A stretch of 64,000 nt of DNA from Nostoc sp. PCC 7107 (GTDB lineage Bacteria > Cyanobacteriota > Cyanobacteriia > Cyanobacteriales > Nostocaceae), in the NCBI RefSeq assembly GCF_000316625.1, contig NC_019676.1, positions 545,001-609,000 on the forward strand, given 5' to 3'. The translations under genes and the position numbers were made by a program. Under the pieces are notes generated by a model that did no database searches, was not told the origin of the DNA, and saw nothing but the letters and a program-made list of their open reading frames with translations. Shown piece after piece: positions 1 through 10,666 of this stretch. Each line of letters begins with the position of its first letter. Positions within the stretch are counted from its first letter, which is position 1.

Positions 1-1033
1 ATGATTTGGGGACCTTAGCTGGTGGTCTGGGCTGTTTCCCTCTTGACGATGAAGCTTATCCCCCACCGTCTCACTGGCAACGTGTTCTCTGGGTATTCTG
101 AGTTTGTCTCGATTTGGTACCGGTCTCCCAGCCCGCACCGAAACAGTGCTTTACCCCCCAGATTTAATCGTTACCGCTGCGCCTCAACACATTTCGGGGA
201 GAACCAGCTAGCTCCTGGTTCGATTGGCATTTCACCCCTAACCACAGCTCATCCGCCGATTTTTCAACATCGGTCGGTGCGGACCTCCACTTGGTGTTAC
301 CCAAGCTTCATCCTGGCCATGGTTAGATCACCAGGGTTCGGGTCTATAAACACTGATTATCGCCCTTTTCAGACTCGGTTTCCCTTTGGCTCCAGCATTC
401 TCGCCTTAACCTACCAGTGCCTATAAGTCGCCGGCTCATTCTTCAACAGGCACGCGGTCATCCGTTCAATCGGACTCCCACTGCTTGTAAGCTTATGGTT
501 TCATGTTCTATTTCACTCCCCTTCCGGGGTTCTTTTCACCTTTCCCTCGCGGTACTGGTTCACTATCGGTCACACAGTAGTATTTAGCCTTACGAGATGG
601 TCCTCGCTGATTCACATGGGATTCCTCGTGCCCCATGCTACTCGGGATTCAGCTACTATCCTTTGACTTTCGACTACAAGACTTTCACTTTCTTTGGTGC
701 AGTACTTAGCTGCTTCGTCTAGCCTCTAGATTCGATATTGCTGTCCCACAACCCCAGTCAGTAAACCAACTGGTTTAGGCTCTTCCCCTTCCGCTCACCA
801 CTACTCAGGGAATCTCTTTTGATTTCTCTTCCTCCAGCTACTAAGATGTTTCAGTTACGCTGGGTTGGCTCTTTCCTGTCTATATATTCAACAGGTAGTA
901 TACAGGGTTGCCCCATTCGGACATCTCCGGCTCATAGTTTGCTTCCAACTCCCCGGAGTATTTCGTCGGTAACCACGTCCTTCTTCGCCTCTGTGTGCCT
1001 AGGTATCCACCATTAGCTCTTATTCGCTTGACC
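1..1033 (-). rRNA. 23S ribosomal RNA, 5' portion (partial)
   Basis: The reverse complement reads as the 5' third of a bacterial 23S rRNA. The start is recognised around 1033 by the universal GGTCAAGCGAATAAGAGC and the following GGTGGATACC. The gene runs off the left edge, so only about 1.03 kb is present. It is the third rRNA-operon element after 16S and the two tRNAs. Several open frames read across it on both strands are meaningless. Confidence 0.97.
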
Positions 1034-1265
1034 ACTTTTCATTGGTACACATTCTGCAAACACTCTTTTCCATTCTGCCTACTTCGTCTGCTTACACTGA
1101 TTTTACTCAGCACTCAGCACTCAGTACTCAGTACTTCTTTTCTGCGTCTGCCTGCTTTCAATCGCGTTTCTATGCAGTTTTCAAGGTTCTGGCTAGGAAT
1201 TCTTCCCAGCAGTCTAACTACTTTTACGTTAGTTGCTGTTTTTCCTTCACTTTTTTCTTTCTAGG
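1034..1265 (-). other. Spacer between tRNA-Ala and 23S
   Basis: This 232-nt internal transcribed spacer lies between tRNA-Ala and the 23S 5' end. It should carry the box B/box A antitermination and processing stems usual in cyanobacterial operons, which I did not map individually. It contains four heptamer repeats and pyrimidine-rich stretches. There is no protein-coding content. Confidence 0.8.
1105..1132. repeat. Heptamer tandem repeat (STRR-type) in the rRNA spacer
   Basis: There are four tandem units of seven bases: ACTCAGC, ACTCAGC, ACTCAGT, ACTCAGT, then a degenerate partial unit. Short tandemly repeated heptamers are characteristic of heterocystous cyanobacterial genomes. The same family recurs inside cheA at 41507. 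Confidence 0.85.
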
Positions 1266-1338
1266 TGGAGGTTAGCGGACTCGAACCGCTGACATCCTGC
1301 TTGCAAAGCAGGCGCTCTACCAACTGAGCTAAACCCCC
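1266..1338 (-). tRNA. tRNA-Ala (anticodon TGC)
   Basis: The reverse complement starts GGGGGTTTAGCTCAG and folds as a 73-nt cloverleaf with a 7-bp acceptor stem (GGGGGTT with AACCTCC), anticodon TGC in CTTTGCAAG and a T-loop GGTTCGAGTCC. The genomic 3' sequence after the discriminator A is CCT, so CCA is not fully encoded. It occupies the standard position in the bacterial rRNA operon. Confidence 0.97.
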
Positions 1339-1431
1339 AGACTCAAGTTAAAATTTGAAAGTTAAAAGGCGAAAGAAAAATTTTTATTCTGTTTCTTTTT
1401 ACTTTTTACTTTGTTTTTTTACTTGTTCAGG

Positions 1432-1505
<74 letters not shown>

Positions 1506-1628
1506 CAATACGAACCAAACCATAGTTTGAAAGCTTCCACAATTTCCTGCGACCGACCTAGGTTTGACCATCTGTCTTCTGTTTACTTGCTTTTGGCAAT
1601 TGAGATGACAGTTGGGTAGGTCTCCCTA

Positions 1629-3117
<1,489 letters not shown>

Positions 3118-3282
3118 GAATTGTTTGTTTAGCTCTTTTGCTGTTCTTTTATAACCTCAGCCTGGTTACTTTATTTTCTTGACGCAGGCTACTTGTGTTA
3201 TTATTGCTTTCAAACTATAATTTTTTCATGGTTCGGTTCCCTCCGAGCTTCGCTTCGCAGCGCTCCTCTCAGGCACTTATCT

Positions 3283-3311
3283 AATCTATCTCACTCTCCT
3301 CTCTCTGTCAA
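3283..3311 (-). promoter_or_regulatory. Candidate rrn operon promoter
   Basis: On the minus strand a perfect -35 TTGACA (3306-3311) is followed by a 17-bp spacer and a -10 TAGATT (3283-3288). This predicts a start near 3276 and a leader of about 160 nt before the 16S 5' end. Position and spacing fit a sigma-70-type rRNA promoter; activity is inferred only. The rest of the 289-bp gap before glyQ holds a GC-rich GCTTCGCTTCGCAGCGC stretch and no gene. Confidence 0.6.
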
Positions 3312-3406
3312 CTACTTTTTCTAACTTCTTTTTCCTCTTCCTCCCCTCGTCCTTTCTCGTTCACAATAGTCTATGCACTTTGCATACTCTTTCAGGAAGG
3401 TATACC

Positions 3407-4285
3407 TTGAATTTTCAATCCGTCATCTCCTCTCTTCACCACTTTTGGCGCGATTTCGGTTGTTTGATTGGTCAACCATACGATATTGAGAAGGGAGCTG
3501 GTACTAAAAACCCCCATACATTTTTAAGAGCTTTGGGGCCAGAACCTTGGGCTGTAGCTTATGTTGAACCATGTCGCCGTCCTACAGATGGTCGTTACGG
3601 CGAAAACCCTAACCGTTTTCAGCATTACTATCAATACCAAGTTTTAATTAAGCCATCACCAGATAATATCCAAGAAATTTATCTTGATTCTTTGAGGGCT
3701 TTGGGTATTCGTCCTGAAGACCACGATATTCGGTTTGTGGAAGATAACTGGGAAGATGCAACAGTAGGCGCTTGGGGTACTGGTTGGGAAGTTTGGTTAG
3801 ATGGAATGGAAATTACTCAATTTACTTACTTTCAACAATGTGGCGGAATAGATTGCAGACCTGTGTCGATTGAAATTACGTACGGGTTAGAGCGACTAAC
3901 GATGTATCTCCAGCAAGTAGAAGCATTTACAAAGCTTCAGTGGACAGACAATATTACTTATGGAGATGTTTTTCTGCAAAATGAGATTGAGCAGAGTACT
4001 TACAACTTTGAAGCATCAAATCCTGAGATGCTACTAACACTGTTTAATTTATATGAGCAAGAAGCTAACCAGTTAACAGAGCGTGGTTTAGTCTTACCAA
4101 GCTTAGATTATGTAATGAAGTGTTCGCATACGTTCAATTTACTAGATGCTAGAGGAGTAATTTCTGTAACGGAAAGAACTCGTTATATTGCCAAAATTCG
4201 TCATTTGGCTAGAAAAGTAGCGCAACTATATGTAGAACAGCGAGAAAAGCTTGGCTATCCTTTGCTGAAGAAAACAGCAGTGTGA
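3407..4285 (+). CDS. glyQ: Glycyl-tRNA synthetase alpha subunit
   Basis: This is the catalytic alpha chain of the bacterial alpha2beta2 glycyl-tRNA synthetase, which activates glycine and charges tRNA-Gly with the beta subunit (glyS, not in this window). Recognisable segments include [36 protein letters not shown], and [11 protein letters not shown] near the active site. The 292-residue length is normal for GlyQ. I place the start at the TTG at 3407, because AGGAAGG lies at 3394-3400 with 6-nt spacing and the product then begins with the family N-terminus (NFQSVIS). An upstream TTG at 3380 would add nine unrelated residues. It is divergent from the rRNA operon. No clear terminator is visible in the 258 bp downstream. 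Confidence 0.95.
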   Translation: MNFQSVISSLHHFWRDFGCLIGQPYDIEKGAGTKNPHTFLRALGPEPWAVAYVEPCRRPTDGRYGENPNRFQHYYQYQVLIKPSPDNIQEIYLDSLRALGIRPEDHDIRFVEDNWEDATVGAWGTGWEVWLDGMEITQFTYFQQCGGIDCRPVSIEITYGLERLTMYLQQVEAFTKLQWTDNITYGDVFLQNEIEQSTYNFEASNPEMLLTLFNLYEQEANQLTERGLVLPSLDYVMKCSHTFNLLDARGVISVTERTRYIAKIRHLARKVAQLYVEQREKLGYPLLKKTAV

Positions 4286-4543
4286 GTTTGATAAACCTTG
4301 AAACTATTAAGGATCAGGAACTTTAGTTTTTAACAATTTTCGTTATTCCCTTCAGGGGACTGCATTGGGTGGCGATCGCTGCCAAATTTATAGCCGCGTA
4401 GGAATTATACACAGTTAAAACACATCAAACTACAGAGAACACAAAGGATATGGAGAAATAAAAGTTTGAGAGAGTTGCTGAGTAATTCCTAACGCGTTCT
4501 ATCGATCGCCAGTTCTTTTTCAGCATCGATAATAGCTGCTTAT

Positions 4544-5707
4544 CTATCTAAACTGTTCCATGAAGCGGCGGTCAATCCAATCTTTCCAGCGCCAAATTAG
4601 AGGATGGGCTGGTAAGGTGAACGCGCCTTTGGTGGCGATCGCTCTTTTGTCTCCTGTACCAATTAAACTTAAGTATTGTTGCTGTGGTAGATAAGGTTTG
4701 AGTGGTTTACCTAAGATAATTCGTCGCAAGTTCTCAAATAATGGCTTACCCTGACGTACCGCAAATACACCTGCTTTTGGACGGGGATAATTGACCATTG
4801 TAGCAATATCCCCTGCGGCAAATACTTGTGGGTGTGTTTGAGATTGCAAGGTGTCATTGACTAAAATAAAGCCTTGTTCATCAGTCCCTAGCCCTGTAGC
4901 TATTAACCAGTCTGGTGCTGATGCTTGTGTTACCCAGAAAACTTTTTGACATTCGACTGCTAACCCAGATTCACATTTGACTGCTAGTGATTCTTCATTT
5001 ATCTGTGCAATTTGGGACACAGATTCCCCTAGATGCAGGAAAATATCTCGGCTGGTTAATATTTGTTTTACCTGGCGCTGCACCAAGGAATGATGATAGG
5101 GTAGGATTTCTTGATGACGATTGAACAAGTGAATTTCTAGATTTTGAATTGGTTGTTGATTAGCGATCAAGATTCGCTGTATGTGTGTTTGCATTGAGAG
5201 TGCTAATTCTACGCCGCCAGCACCACCACCAACAATCACAATATTCCATTGCTGTTGAGGATTATTATTGATATTTTGCAGTAATTTATACCAGTTTTCT
5301 AGTAATTCTGCTACAGGTTTAGCTGGAATGGCATACTCTGCTGCACCAAGGACATCTTTTGTGGCGGGAGTACTGCCAATATCAATGGAGAGTACATCAA
5401 AATTTACAGCGGGGCGATTCGCACAAATTACCTTGTGATTGTCTAAATCGAGATTAACCATACTGTCTATATATAACTGTGCATGAGCAAAGCGAGTCAA
5501 TCTCGGCAAATTGATGTGGCATTGCTCATAACTATATAATCCAGCAATGTGTCCTGGTAACATTCCAGAATAAGGTGTATTCGGTGCAGGCGTAATTAAA
5601 GTTAAACGTACTCCTTGTAAGGGTTTCATGGCGAACATTCTTAGTACGATCGCATGACTGTGACCACCACCGACTAGCACTAAGTCTTTTAGTGAATCTT
5701 GTTGCAT
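4544..5707 (-). CDS. FAD/NAD(P)-dependent oxidoreductase, SelD-associated (TIGR03169-like) family
   Basis: This 387-residue flavoprotein of the pyridine nucleotide-disulfide oxidoreductase/NDH-2 type has an N-terminal FAD dinucleotide fold (LVGGGHSHAIVL, residues ~11-22), a second NAD-binding fold (VIVGGGAGGVELAL, near residue 155) and a C-terminal FAD motif (FAAGDIA). The HSH after the first glycine motif and the PYSGMLPG segment are typical of the family that in many cyanobacteria forms the N-terminal half of a longer selenide,water dikinase (SelD) fusion. Here it stops after RRFMEQFR, and the downstream 258 bp holds no kinase domain, so it stands alone. Substrate is unknown. It is transcribed divergently from the GNAT gene; a GTGATATCAC palindrome at 5753-5762 lies in the shared gap. 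Confidence 0.8.
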   Translation of the reverse strand: MQQDSLKDLVLVGGGHSHAIVLRMFAMKPLQGVRLTLITPAPNTPYSGMLPGHIAGLYSYEQCHINLPRLTRFAHAQLYIDSMVNLDLDNHKVICANRPAVNFDVLSIDIGSTPATKDVLGAAEYAIPAKPVAELLENWYKLLQNINNNPQQQWNIVIVGGGAGGVELALSMQTHIQRILIANQQPIQNLEIHLFNRHQEILPYHHSLVQRQVKQILTSRDIFLHLGESVSQIAQINEESLAVKCESGLAVECQKVFWVTQASAPDWLIATGLGTDEQGFILVNDTLQSQTHPQVFAAGDIATMVNYPRPKAGVFAVRQGKPLFENLRRIILGKPLKPYLPQQQYLSLIGTGDKRAIATKGAFTLPAHPLIWRWKDWIDRRFMEQFR

Positions 5708-5850
5708 TGATGCGCCGTCTTTACTCGCCTTGTGATAATAACATCAAATTTTGTGATATCACCGAAAGCCAAAGCAGACATAGAATTCTTTTGATGAACA
5801 CTGTATGATTTCTGAATATTTTGTACAATATTCTCTCCCACACGGCAGTG

Positions 5851-6357
5851 ATGACTATCCGCCATGCGACTGAAACTGATTTACCTGCGATCGTAGCTAT
5901 TTATAATACGGCAATTCCTAGCCGTCTCGCCACCGCTGATTTAAAACCTGTTTCTGTGGAAAGTCGCCGCTTATGGTTTCATGGGCGATCGCCTAATTTT
6001 CGTCCTCTTTGGGTAATTGAACAGGAGGGGGTAATTGCTGGTTGGCTCAGTTTCCAATCATTTTACGGTCGACCAGCTTACAATTCAACCGCCGAAATTA
6101 GCATTTATATTGCCCCAGCTTTTCATCATTGCGGTTTAGGACGACAACTTTTAACCCAAGCAATTAATGAAAGCCCAAATTTAGGGTTAAAAACACTGTT
6201 AGGGTTTATTTTCGCCCATAATCATCCCAGCCTGAAACTTTTTGAAACATTGGGTTTTCAACGTTGGGGACATTTACCTCAAGTTGCTGATTTAGATGGG
6301 GTAGAACGTGACCTAATAATTATGGGTTTACGGATTGGGGAAAAGCCCAAACCATAG
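5851..6357 (+). CDS. GNAT-family N-acetyltransferase (phosphinothricin acetyltransferase-like)
   Basis: This 168-residue single-domain acetyltransferase transfers acetyl from acetyl-CoA to an amine. The N-terminus (TIRHATETDLPAIVAIYN) and the acetyl-CoA pyrophosphate-binding segment HHCGLGRQLL (Q/R-x-x-G-x-G/A type), followed by FIFAHNHPSLKLFETLGF, match the pat/bar-like GNAT subfamily often annotated as phosphinothricin or L-amino-acid acetyltransferase. I use the ATG at 5851; a TTG at 5821 would add ten residues that do not resemble the family. The natural substrate cannot be told from the sequence. It is a monocistronic plus-strand gene. Confidence 0.85.
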   Translation: MTIRHATETDLPAIVAIYNTAIPSRLATADLKPVSVESRRLWFHGRSPNFRPLWVIEQEGVIAGWLSFQSFYGRPAYNSTAEISIYIAPAFHHCGLGRQLLTQAINESPNLGLKTLLGFIFAHNHPSLKLFETLGFQRWGHLPQVADLDGVERDLIIMGLRIGEKPKP

Positions 6358-6528
6358 ATATTAATCAATAGATAGTATTTATGAATCCAATCCATTGATA
6401 TATAAGAATTAATTAGACTAATTATCGTTGATTTATCTAATCAAGCAATTCCATTTTGCTTCAGATAAAGGTAAGCTTAATCTAACAAAATTAAGCAAAT
6501 ATAAACTTGCGTTTTTGAATAGTGAACA

Positions 6529-6560
6529 GTTGCGGGATCAAAGTTCTTTGATTCCGCAAC
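6529..6560. promoter_or_regulatory. 32-bp near-perfect palindrome upstream of the CO2-uptake operon
   Basis: GTTGCGGGATCAAAG (6529-6543) and CTTTGATTCCGCAAC (6546-6560) are complementary with one G-T mismatch, separated by TT. It ends 32 bp before the ndhF start codon. It could be an operator (the core ATCAAAG-TT-CTTTGAT is dyad symmetric, as for LysR-type regulators such as CcmR/NdhR) or an RNA hairpin in the leader. Which it is cannot be decided from sequence. Confidence 0.6.
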
Positions 6561-6592
6561 ACTAAGTTTTGTTTAAATCTAGAGGTAATTTC

Positions 6593-8452
6593 ATGGCTCA
6601 GTTTCTACTAGAGACTGTGTGGCTAGTTCCTTTATATGCTTTGATAGGCGGTCTTTTAGCCGTACCTTGGTCGCCAGGGATCATTCGTAAAACTGGGCCC
6701 AGACCCGCAGGTTATGTGAATTTAGTAATGACATTTTTGGCGTTTCTCCATAGTGCGATCGCCTTACAAGCAACTTGGAATCATCCACCCCAAGAAGTAT
6801 TTATTCATTGGCTGTCAACAGCAGGTTTAGACCTTACCATTGCTATCGAAATTTCTTCAATTAGTGTAGGTGCATTGGTAGTAATTGCAGGGTTAAATTT
6901 GCTGGCGCAGATTTTTGCCATTGGCTATATGGAAATGGATTGGGGTTGGGGACGCTTCTATTCTTTGTTGGGATTATTTGAAGCGGGATTATGCGCTTTA
7001 GCTTTATGTAATAACTTGTTCTTCAGTTATGTAATTCTTGAAGTCCTCACTTTAGGAACTTACCTGTTAGTTGGCTTATGGTTTAGTCAACCATTGGTAG
7101 TTAGCGGTGCGAGAGACGCTTTCTTGACCAAACGGGTAGGAGACTTGTTTTTGTTGATAGGGGTCTTAGGTTTATGGCCTCTGGCGGGAACCTGGGATTA
7201 TAACGAACTAGCTGTATGGGCGACAACTGCTGAAGTTGACCCCAATGTAATTACCTTAGTCGGTTTAGCGTTAATTGCCGGGCCAATGGGCAAATGCGCC
7301 CAGTTCCCCCTGCATTTGTGGTTAGATGAGGCGATGGAAGGCCCTGTTCCCAGTACAGTTTTGCGGAACTCGGTAGTAGTTGCGAGTGGCGCATGGGTGC
7401 TGATTAAATTGCAACCTGTGTTAACTCTGTCGCCTGTAGTGTCTGCTGCAATGGTAGCGATAGGTGCGGTAACAGCCATTGGTGCTTCGTTAATTGCGAT
7501 CGCCCAAATAGACGTTAAACGCTGCCAATCTTATTCTGTTAGTGCTTACATGGGCTTGGTGTTCATCGCTGTAGGTACACAACAAGATGAAGCTGCATTA
7601 TTATTAGTTCTTACCCATGCCTTATCTGCTGCATTGTTGGTGATGAGTACGGGGGGGATTATTTGGAACAGTATTAGCCAAGATGTCACCCAACTAGGTG
7701 GACTATGGTCACGTCGCCCAATCTCTGGTTTAGCTTTTATTGTTGGCACATTAGGATTAATTGGCTTCCCACCCCTAGGTAGCTTTTGGGCGTTGATGAA
7801 ATTAGCCGATGGGTTATGGGCTACTCAACCTTGGTTAGTTGGGATAGTTATAGGAGTTAACGCCTTAACCGCAGTCAGTTTAACCAGAGAATTCGGCTTA
7901 ATTTTTGGTGGTAAACCCAAGCAGATGAGTGAGCGATCGCCTGAAGTTCACTGGCCAATGGTACTACCGATGGTAATTTTATTCGGCTTTGTCCTCCATC
8001 TACCTTTAGTGTTGCAAAGCTTATCACTATTACCCAACTGGGCAACCATGAATAAAGATGTCGCCCTCTTGTTAATTTGGTCAAGCATCTTTGGTTTTAG
8101 TGTCTCTGGGGTAATTTATCTCGGCAATATTCCTAAACCAATTCGCCTACCTTGGAAAGGCTTGCAAGACTTGTTCGCTTACGACTTTTATACTCCCAAA
8201 CTCTACCGTATGACCATCATTTTCAGCGTTGCCCAACTTGCTAAATTCGCTGATATGATTGACCGCTTTGTAGTTGATGGCATAGTTAATTTTGTTGGTT
8301 TATTTTCACTCCTCGGTGGAGAAGGTTTGAAATACAGCACCTCCGGTCAAACCCAAACTTATGCCTTTACCGTCCTATTAGGAATCGGTCTTTTAGGTGC
8401 GTGGGTGACATGGCCATACTGGGGCGTGCAATTTTTAGAGTTGATGTTTTAG
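6593..8452 (+). CDS. ndhF: NDH-1 subunit NdhF, CO2-uptake type (NdhF3/NdhF4)
   Basis: This is a NuoL/NdhF-family antiporter-like membrane subunit of the specialised NDH-1MS/MS' complex, which couples electron flow and proton pumping to CO2 hydration at the thylakoid. The 619-residue protein is almost wholly hydrophobic helices. GPMGKCAQFPLHLWLDEAM and the preceding SGARDAFLTKRVGDL are the conserved lysine/acid elements of the proton-channel half, and the divergent C-terminus (YDFYTPKLYR) is typical of the CO2-uptake paralogues. The ATG at 6593 follows AGAGG at 6581 by 7 nt; an upstream TTG at 6569 is less likely. It is first in a four-gene operon. I cannot separate F3 from F4 by eye; the lack of cupS nearby slightly favours F4. 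Confidence 0.88.
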   Translation: MAQFLLETVWLVPLYALIGGLLAVPWSPGIIRKTGPRPAGYVNLVMTFLAFLHSAIALQATWNHPPQEVFIHWLSTAGLDLTIAIEISSISVGALVVIAGLNLLAQIFAIGYMEMDWGWGRFYSLLGLFEAGLCALALCNNLFFSYVILEVLTLGTYLLVGLWFSQPLVVSGARDAFLTKRVGDLFLLIGVLGLWPLAGTWDYNELAVWATTAEVDPNVITLVGLALIAGPMGKCAQFPLHLWLDEAMEGPVPSTVLRNSVVVASGAWVLIKLQPVLTLSPVVSAAMVAIGAVTAIGASLIAIAQIDVKRCQSYSVSAYMGLVFIAVGTQQDEAALLLVLTHALSAALLVMSTGGIIWNSISQDVTQLGGLWSRRPISGLAFIVGTLGLIGFPPLGSFWALMKLADGLWATQPWLVGIVIGVNALTAVSLTREFGLIFGGKPKQMSERSPEVHWPMVLPMVILFGFVLHLPLVLQSLSLLPNWATMNKDVALLLIWSSIFGFSVSGVIYLGNIPKPIRLPWKGLQDLFAYDFYTPKLYRMTIIFSVAQLAKFADMIDRFVVDGIVNFVGLFSLLGGEGLKYSTSGQTQTYAFTVLLGIGLLGAWVTWPYWGVQFLELMF

Positions 8453-8507
8453 TCATTTATTATTCGTCATTTGTACTTTTCCTGCGGTTATAAATCCCTA
8501 AACTACC

Positions 8508-10007
8508 ATGCTGAGTGTTTTAATTTGGGTACCAATCATCGCTGCGTTAATTATAGGGTTTTGGCCTAGTAATTCCATCCCACCCAATCGCGTGCGCTTG
8601 GTAGCCCTCACTATATCCGGTTTAATCCTGCTGTGGAATTTATTCATCCTCTTTAAATTCGATCTCAACACTCCTGGAATGCAGTTTCAAGAATATCTAC
8701 CTTGGAACGAAACCCTAGGTTTAAGCTATCAATTAGGCGTGGATGGTTTATCAATATTAATGTTGGTTTTAAATAGCCTCCTCACTTGGATTGCTATTTA
8801 CAGCAGTAGTCAAAATACTGAACGCCCCCGGCTATTTTACTCAATGATTTTGTTAGTAAGTGGTGGCGTTGCCGGGGCTTTTCTCGCCGAAAACTTACTT
8901 TTGTTTTTCTTGTTCTACGAGTTAGAATTAATCCCCTTCTATTTATTAATTTCTATTTGGGGCGGCGAAAAACGGGCTTATGCGGGAATCAAGTTTCTAA
9001 TTTACACTGCGGTTTCCGGCGCATTAATTTTAGCCACCTTCTTAGGTATGGTGTGGCTGACAGGTTCCACTAGCTTTGCCATTGATGCTGTCTCCACTCA
9101 AACCCTCTCCGCCGGACTCCAACTGCTTTTGCTATCAGGAATCATCCTGGGTTTTGGCATCAAAATTCCTTTAGTTCCCTTCCATACATGGCTACCTGAT
9201 GCTTATGTTGAAGCTTCCGCACCTATCGCCATTCTTTTAGGTGGTGTGTTAGCCAAGCTAGGAACCTATGGTTTATTGCGGTTTGGGATGGGAATGTTTC
9301 CCAATGCTTGGAGTGTTGTTGCCCCAACCTTAGCCATTTGGGGCGCAATTAGCGCGATTTATGGGGCAGTCGTGGCGATCGCGCAAAAAGATATTAAGCG
9401 CATGGTAGCATACAGTTCCATCGGTCACATGGGCTATGTGTTGCTTGCCAGTGCTGCTAGTACCTCCCTCGCGCTGGTCGGTGCAGTTTCCCAAATGTTT
9501 AGCCACGGTATTATCCTCGCAATTCTCTTCCATTTGGTAGGAGTCGTTGAAGCCAAAGTTGGCACAAGAGAATTAGATAAACTCAACGGTTTAATGAGTC
9601 CTATCCGTGGCATACCTTTAATTAGTGCCTTACTCGTATTAAGTGGCATGGCTAGTGCGGGTATTCCCGGTTTAACAGGATTTATCGCGGAATTTATCGT
9701 CTTTCAAGGTAGTTTCTCAGCCTTTCCCCTCTCAACAATATTATGTGTCGTCGCCAGTGGTTTAACTGCTGTATATTTCGTTATCCTCCTCAACCGCACC
9801 TGTTTTGGTAGACTCGACAATTTAGCCTACTATCCCAAAGTATTGTGGTCTGAGAAAATGCCAGCCCTAATTTTAGCAGCCTTAATCATCTTTTTAGGAG
9901 TCCAACCTACTTGGTTAGTGCGCTGGAGTGAAACCACAACTACGGCAATGGTAGCGGCAATTACCCCTGCGGAAAAAACCGTAATTTCTCAAGTTGTATT
10001 GAAGTAG
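8508..10007 (+). CDS. ndhD: NDH-1 subunit NdhD, CO2-uptake type (NdhD3/NdhD4)
   Basis: This 499-residue NuoM/NdhD-family proton-translocating subunit has about 14 predicted transmembrane helices. Diagnostic segments are FFLFYELELIPFYLLI (conserved membrane glutamate), KIPLVPFHTWLPDAYVEA and VAIAQKDIKRMVAYSSIGHMG. It starts 55 bp after ndhF and, with the downstream Cup protein, defines an NDH-1MS-type module rather than the respiratory NdhD1/D2 complex. The 3/4 paralogue assignment is not certain. Confidence 0.88.
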   Translation: MLSVLIWVPIIAALIIGFWPSNSIPPNRVRLVALTISGLILLWNLFILFKFDLNTPGMQFQEYLPWNETLGLSYQLGVDGLSILMLVLNSLLTWIAIYSSSQNTERPRLFYSMILLVSGGVAGAFLAENLLLFFLFYELELIPFYLLISIWGGEKRAYAGIKFLIYTAVSGALILATFLGMVWLTGSTSFAIDAVSTQTLSAGLQLLLLSGIILGFGIKIPLVPFHTWLPDAYVEASAPIAILLGGVLAKLGTYGLLRFGMGMFPNAWSVVAPTLAIWGAISAIYGAVVAIAQKDIKRMVAYSSIGHMGYVLLASAASTSLALVGAVSQMFSHGIILAILFHLVGVVEAKVGTRELDKLNGLMSPIRGIPLISALLVLSGMASAGIPGLTGFIAEFIVFQGSFSAFPLSTILCVVASGLTAVYFVILLNRTCFGRLDNLAYYPKVLWSEKMPALILAALIIFLGVQPTWLVRWSETTTTAMVAAITPAEKTVISQVVLK

Positions 10008-10042
10008 TAACAAGAGAATTACGCACCGATACAGGAGGAAAG

Positions 10043-10639
10043 ATGAATCTCAAATTAATTCCCAGTGGTCTTGTACTGTTCCGCTTTTTAATAGCACCCT
10101 TCCTCCTGTGGGATGCTTGGGATGGTGATACGAGTATTTGGTTTTTGGTGGGTTTTACTGCTTCTTTTCTTTCCGATATCTTTGATGGCATTATTGCCCG
10201 GCAGTTGGGTGTTAGCAATGCCCAATTGCGACAAGCTGATAGCTGGGCTGATACCTGCCTTTTTAGTTGTATATTCCTGAGTGCTTGGCTGGGATATCGA
10301 GATATTTTGATAGCTTATCAACTACCTTTATTGATGGTGATTTTTGCCCAAATAATGTGGTGGATAGTTAACTTAATCAAGTATGGTAAACCCGCCAGTT
10401 ATCACACTTATTCAGCCAAGTTTTGGGGCATTACATTATTTATTGCCATTGTGTCCCTATTTGGATTTAACTACGCTGGCATAGCTTTGTGGCTAACTTG
10501 TATTGCTGGAACTATTTACAGCCTTGAAGAAATTGCGATGACGTTAATCTTGCCAGTTTGGACACATGATGTTTTAAGTATTTTTCATGCTTTAAATATA
10601 CGTCAGCAATTACAAACAACCGATATTTCTACTGTCTAA
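10043..10639 (+). CDS. CDP-alcohol phosphatidyltransferase family protein
   Basis: This 198-residue membrane protein carries the CDP-alcohol phosphatidyltransferase signature: SDIFDGIIAR followed after eight residues by LRQADSWAD. All four motif aspartates are present, but the usual second glycine is leucine, giving the LRxADSxAD variant. Such enzymes exchange CMP of a CDP-lipid for an alcohol such as glycerol phosphate or inositol. There are about five or six hydrophobic segments. The start is well supported by AGGAGG at 10033-10038, 4 nt before the ATG. It sits 35 bp after ndhD and 27 bp before the cup gene, so it is co-transcribed with CO2-uptake genes. Its role there is unknown; the substrate is not identifiable. 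Confidence 0.8.
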   Translation: MNLKLIPSGLVLFRFLIAPFLLWDAWDGDTSIWFLVGFTASFLSDIFDGIIARQLGVSNAQLRQADSWADTCLFSCIFLSAWLGYRDILIAYQLPLLMVIFAQIMWWIVNLIKYGKPASYHTYSAKFWGITLFIAIVSLFGFNYAGIALWLTCIAGTIYSLEEIAMTLILPVWTHDVLSIFHALNIRQQLQTTDISTV

Positions 10640-10666
10640 AAATAGATTTAACATCCAGGAAATAAC

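Noticed and set aside
1105-1132. Heptamer repeats considered as a CRISPR array
   Set aside because: Units are 7 bp without spacers; there are no cas genes anywhere in the window.
5753-5762. GTGATATCAC as a CRP-family site
   Set aside because: Only a 10-bp palindrome; it does not match the TGTGA-N6-TCACA spacing, so it is mentioned only in the neighbouring entry.
7198-8084. Minus-strand frames inside ndhF
   Set aside because: They are antisense shadows of a well-supported membrane-protein gene, with no ribosome-binding sites and improbable composition.
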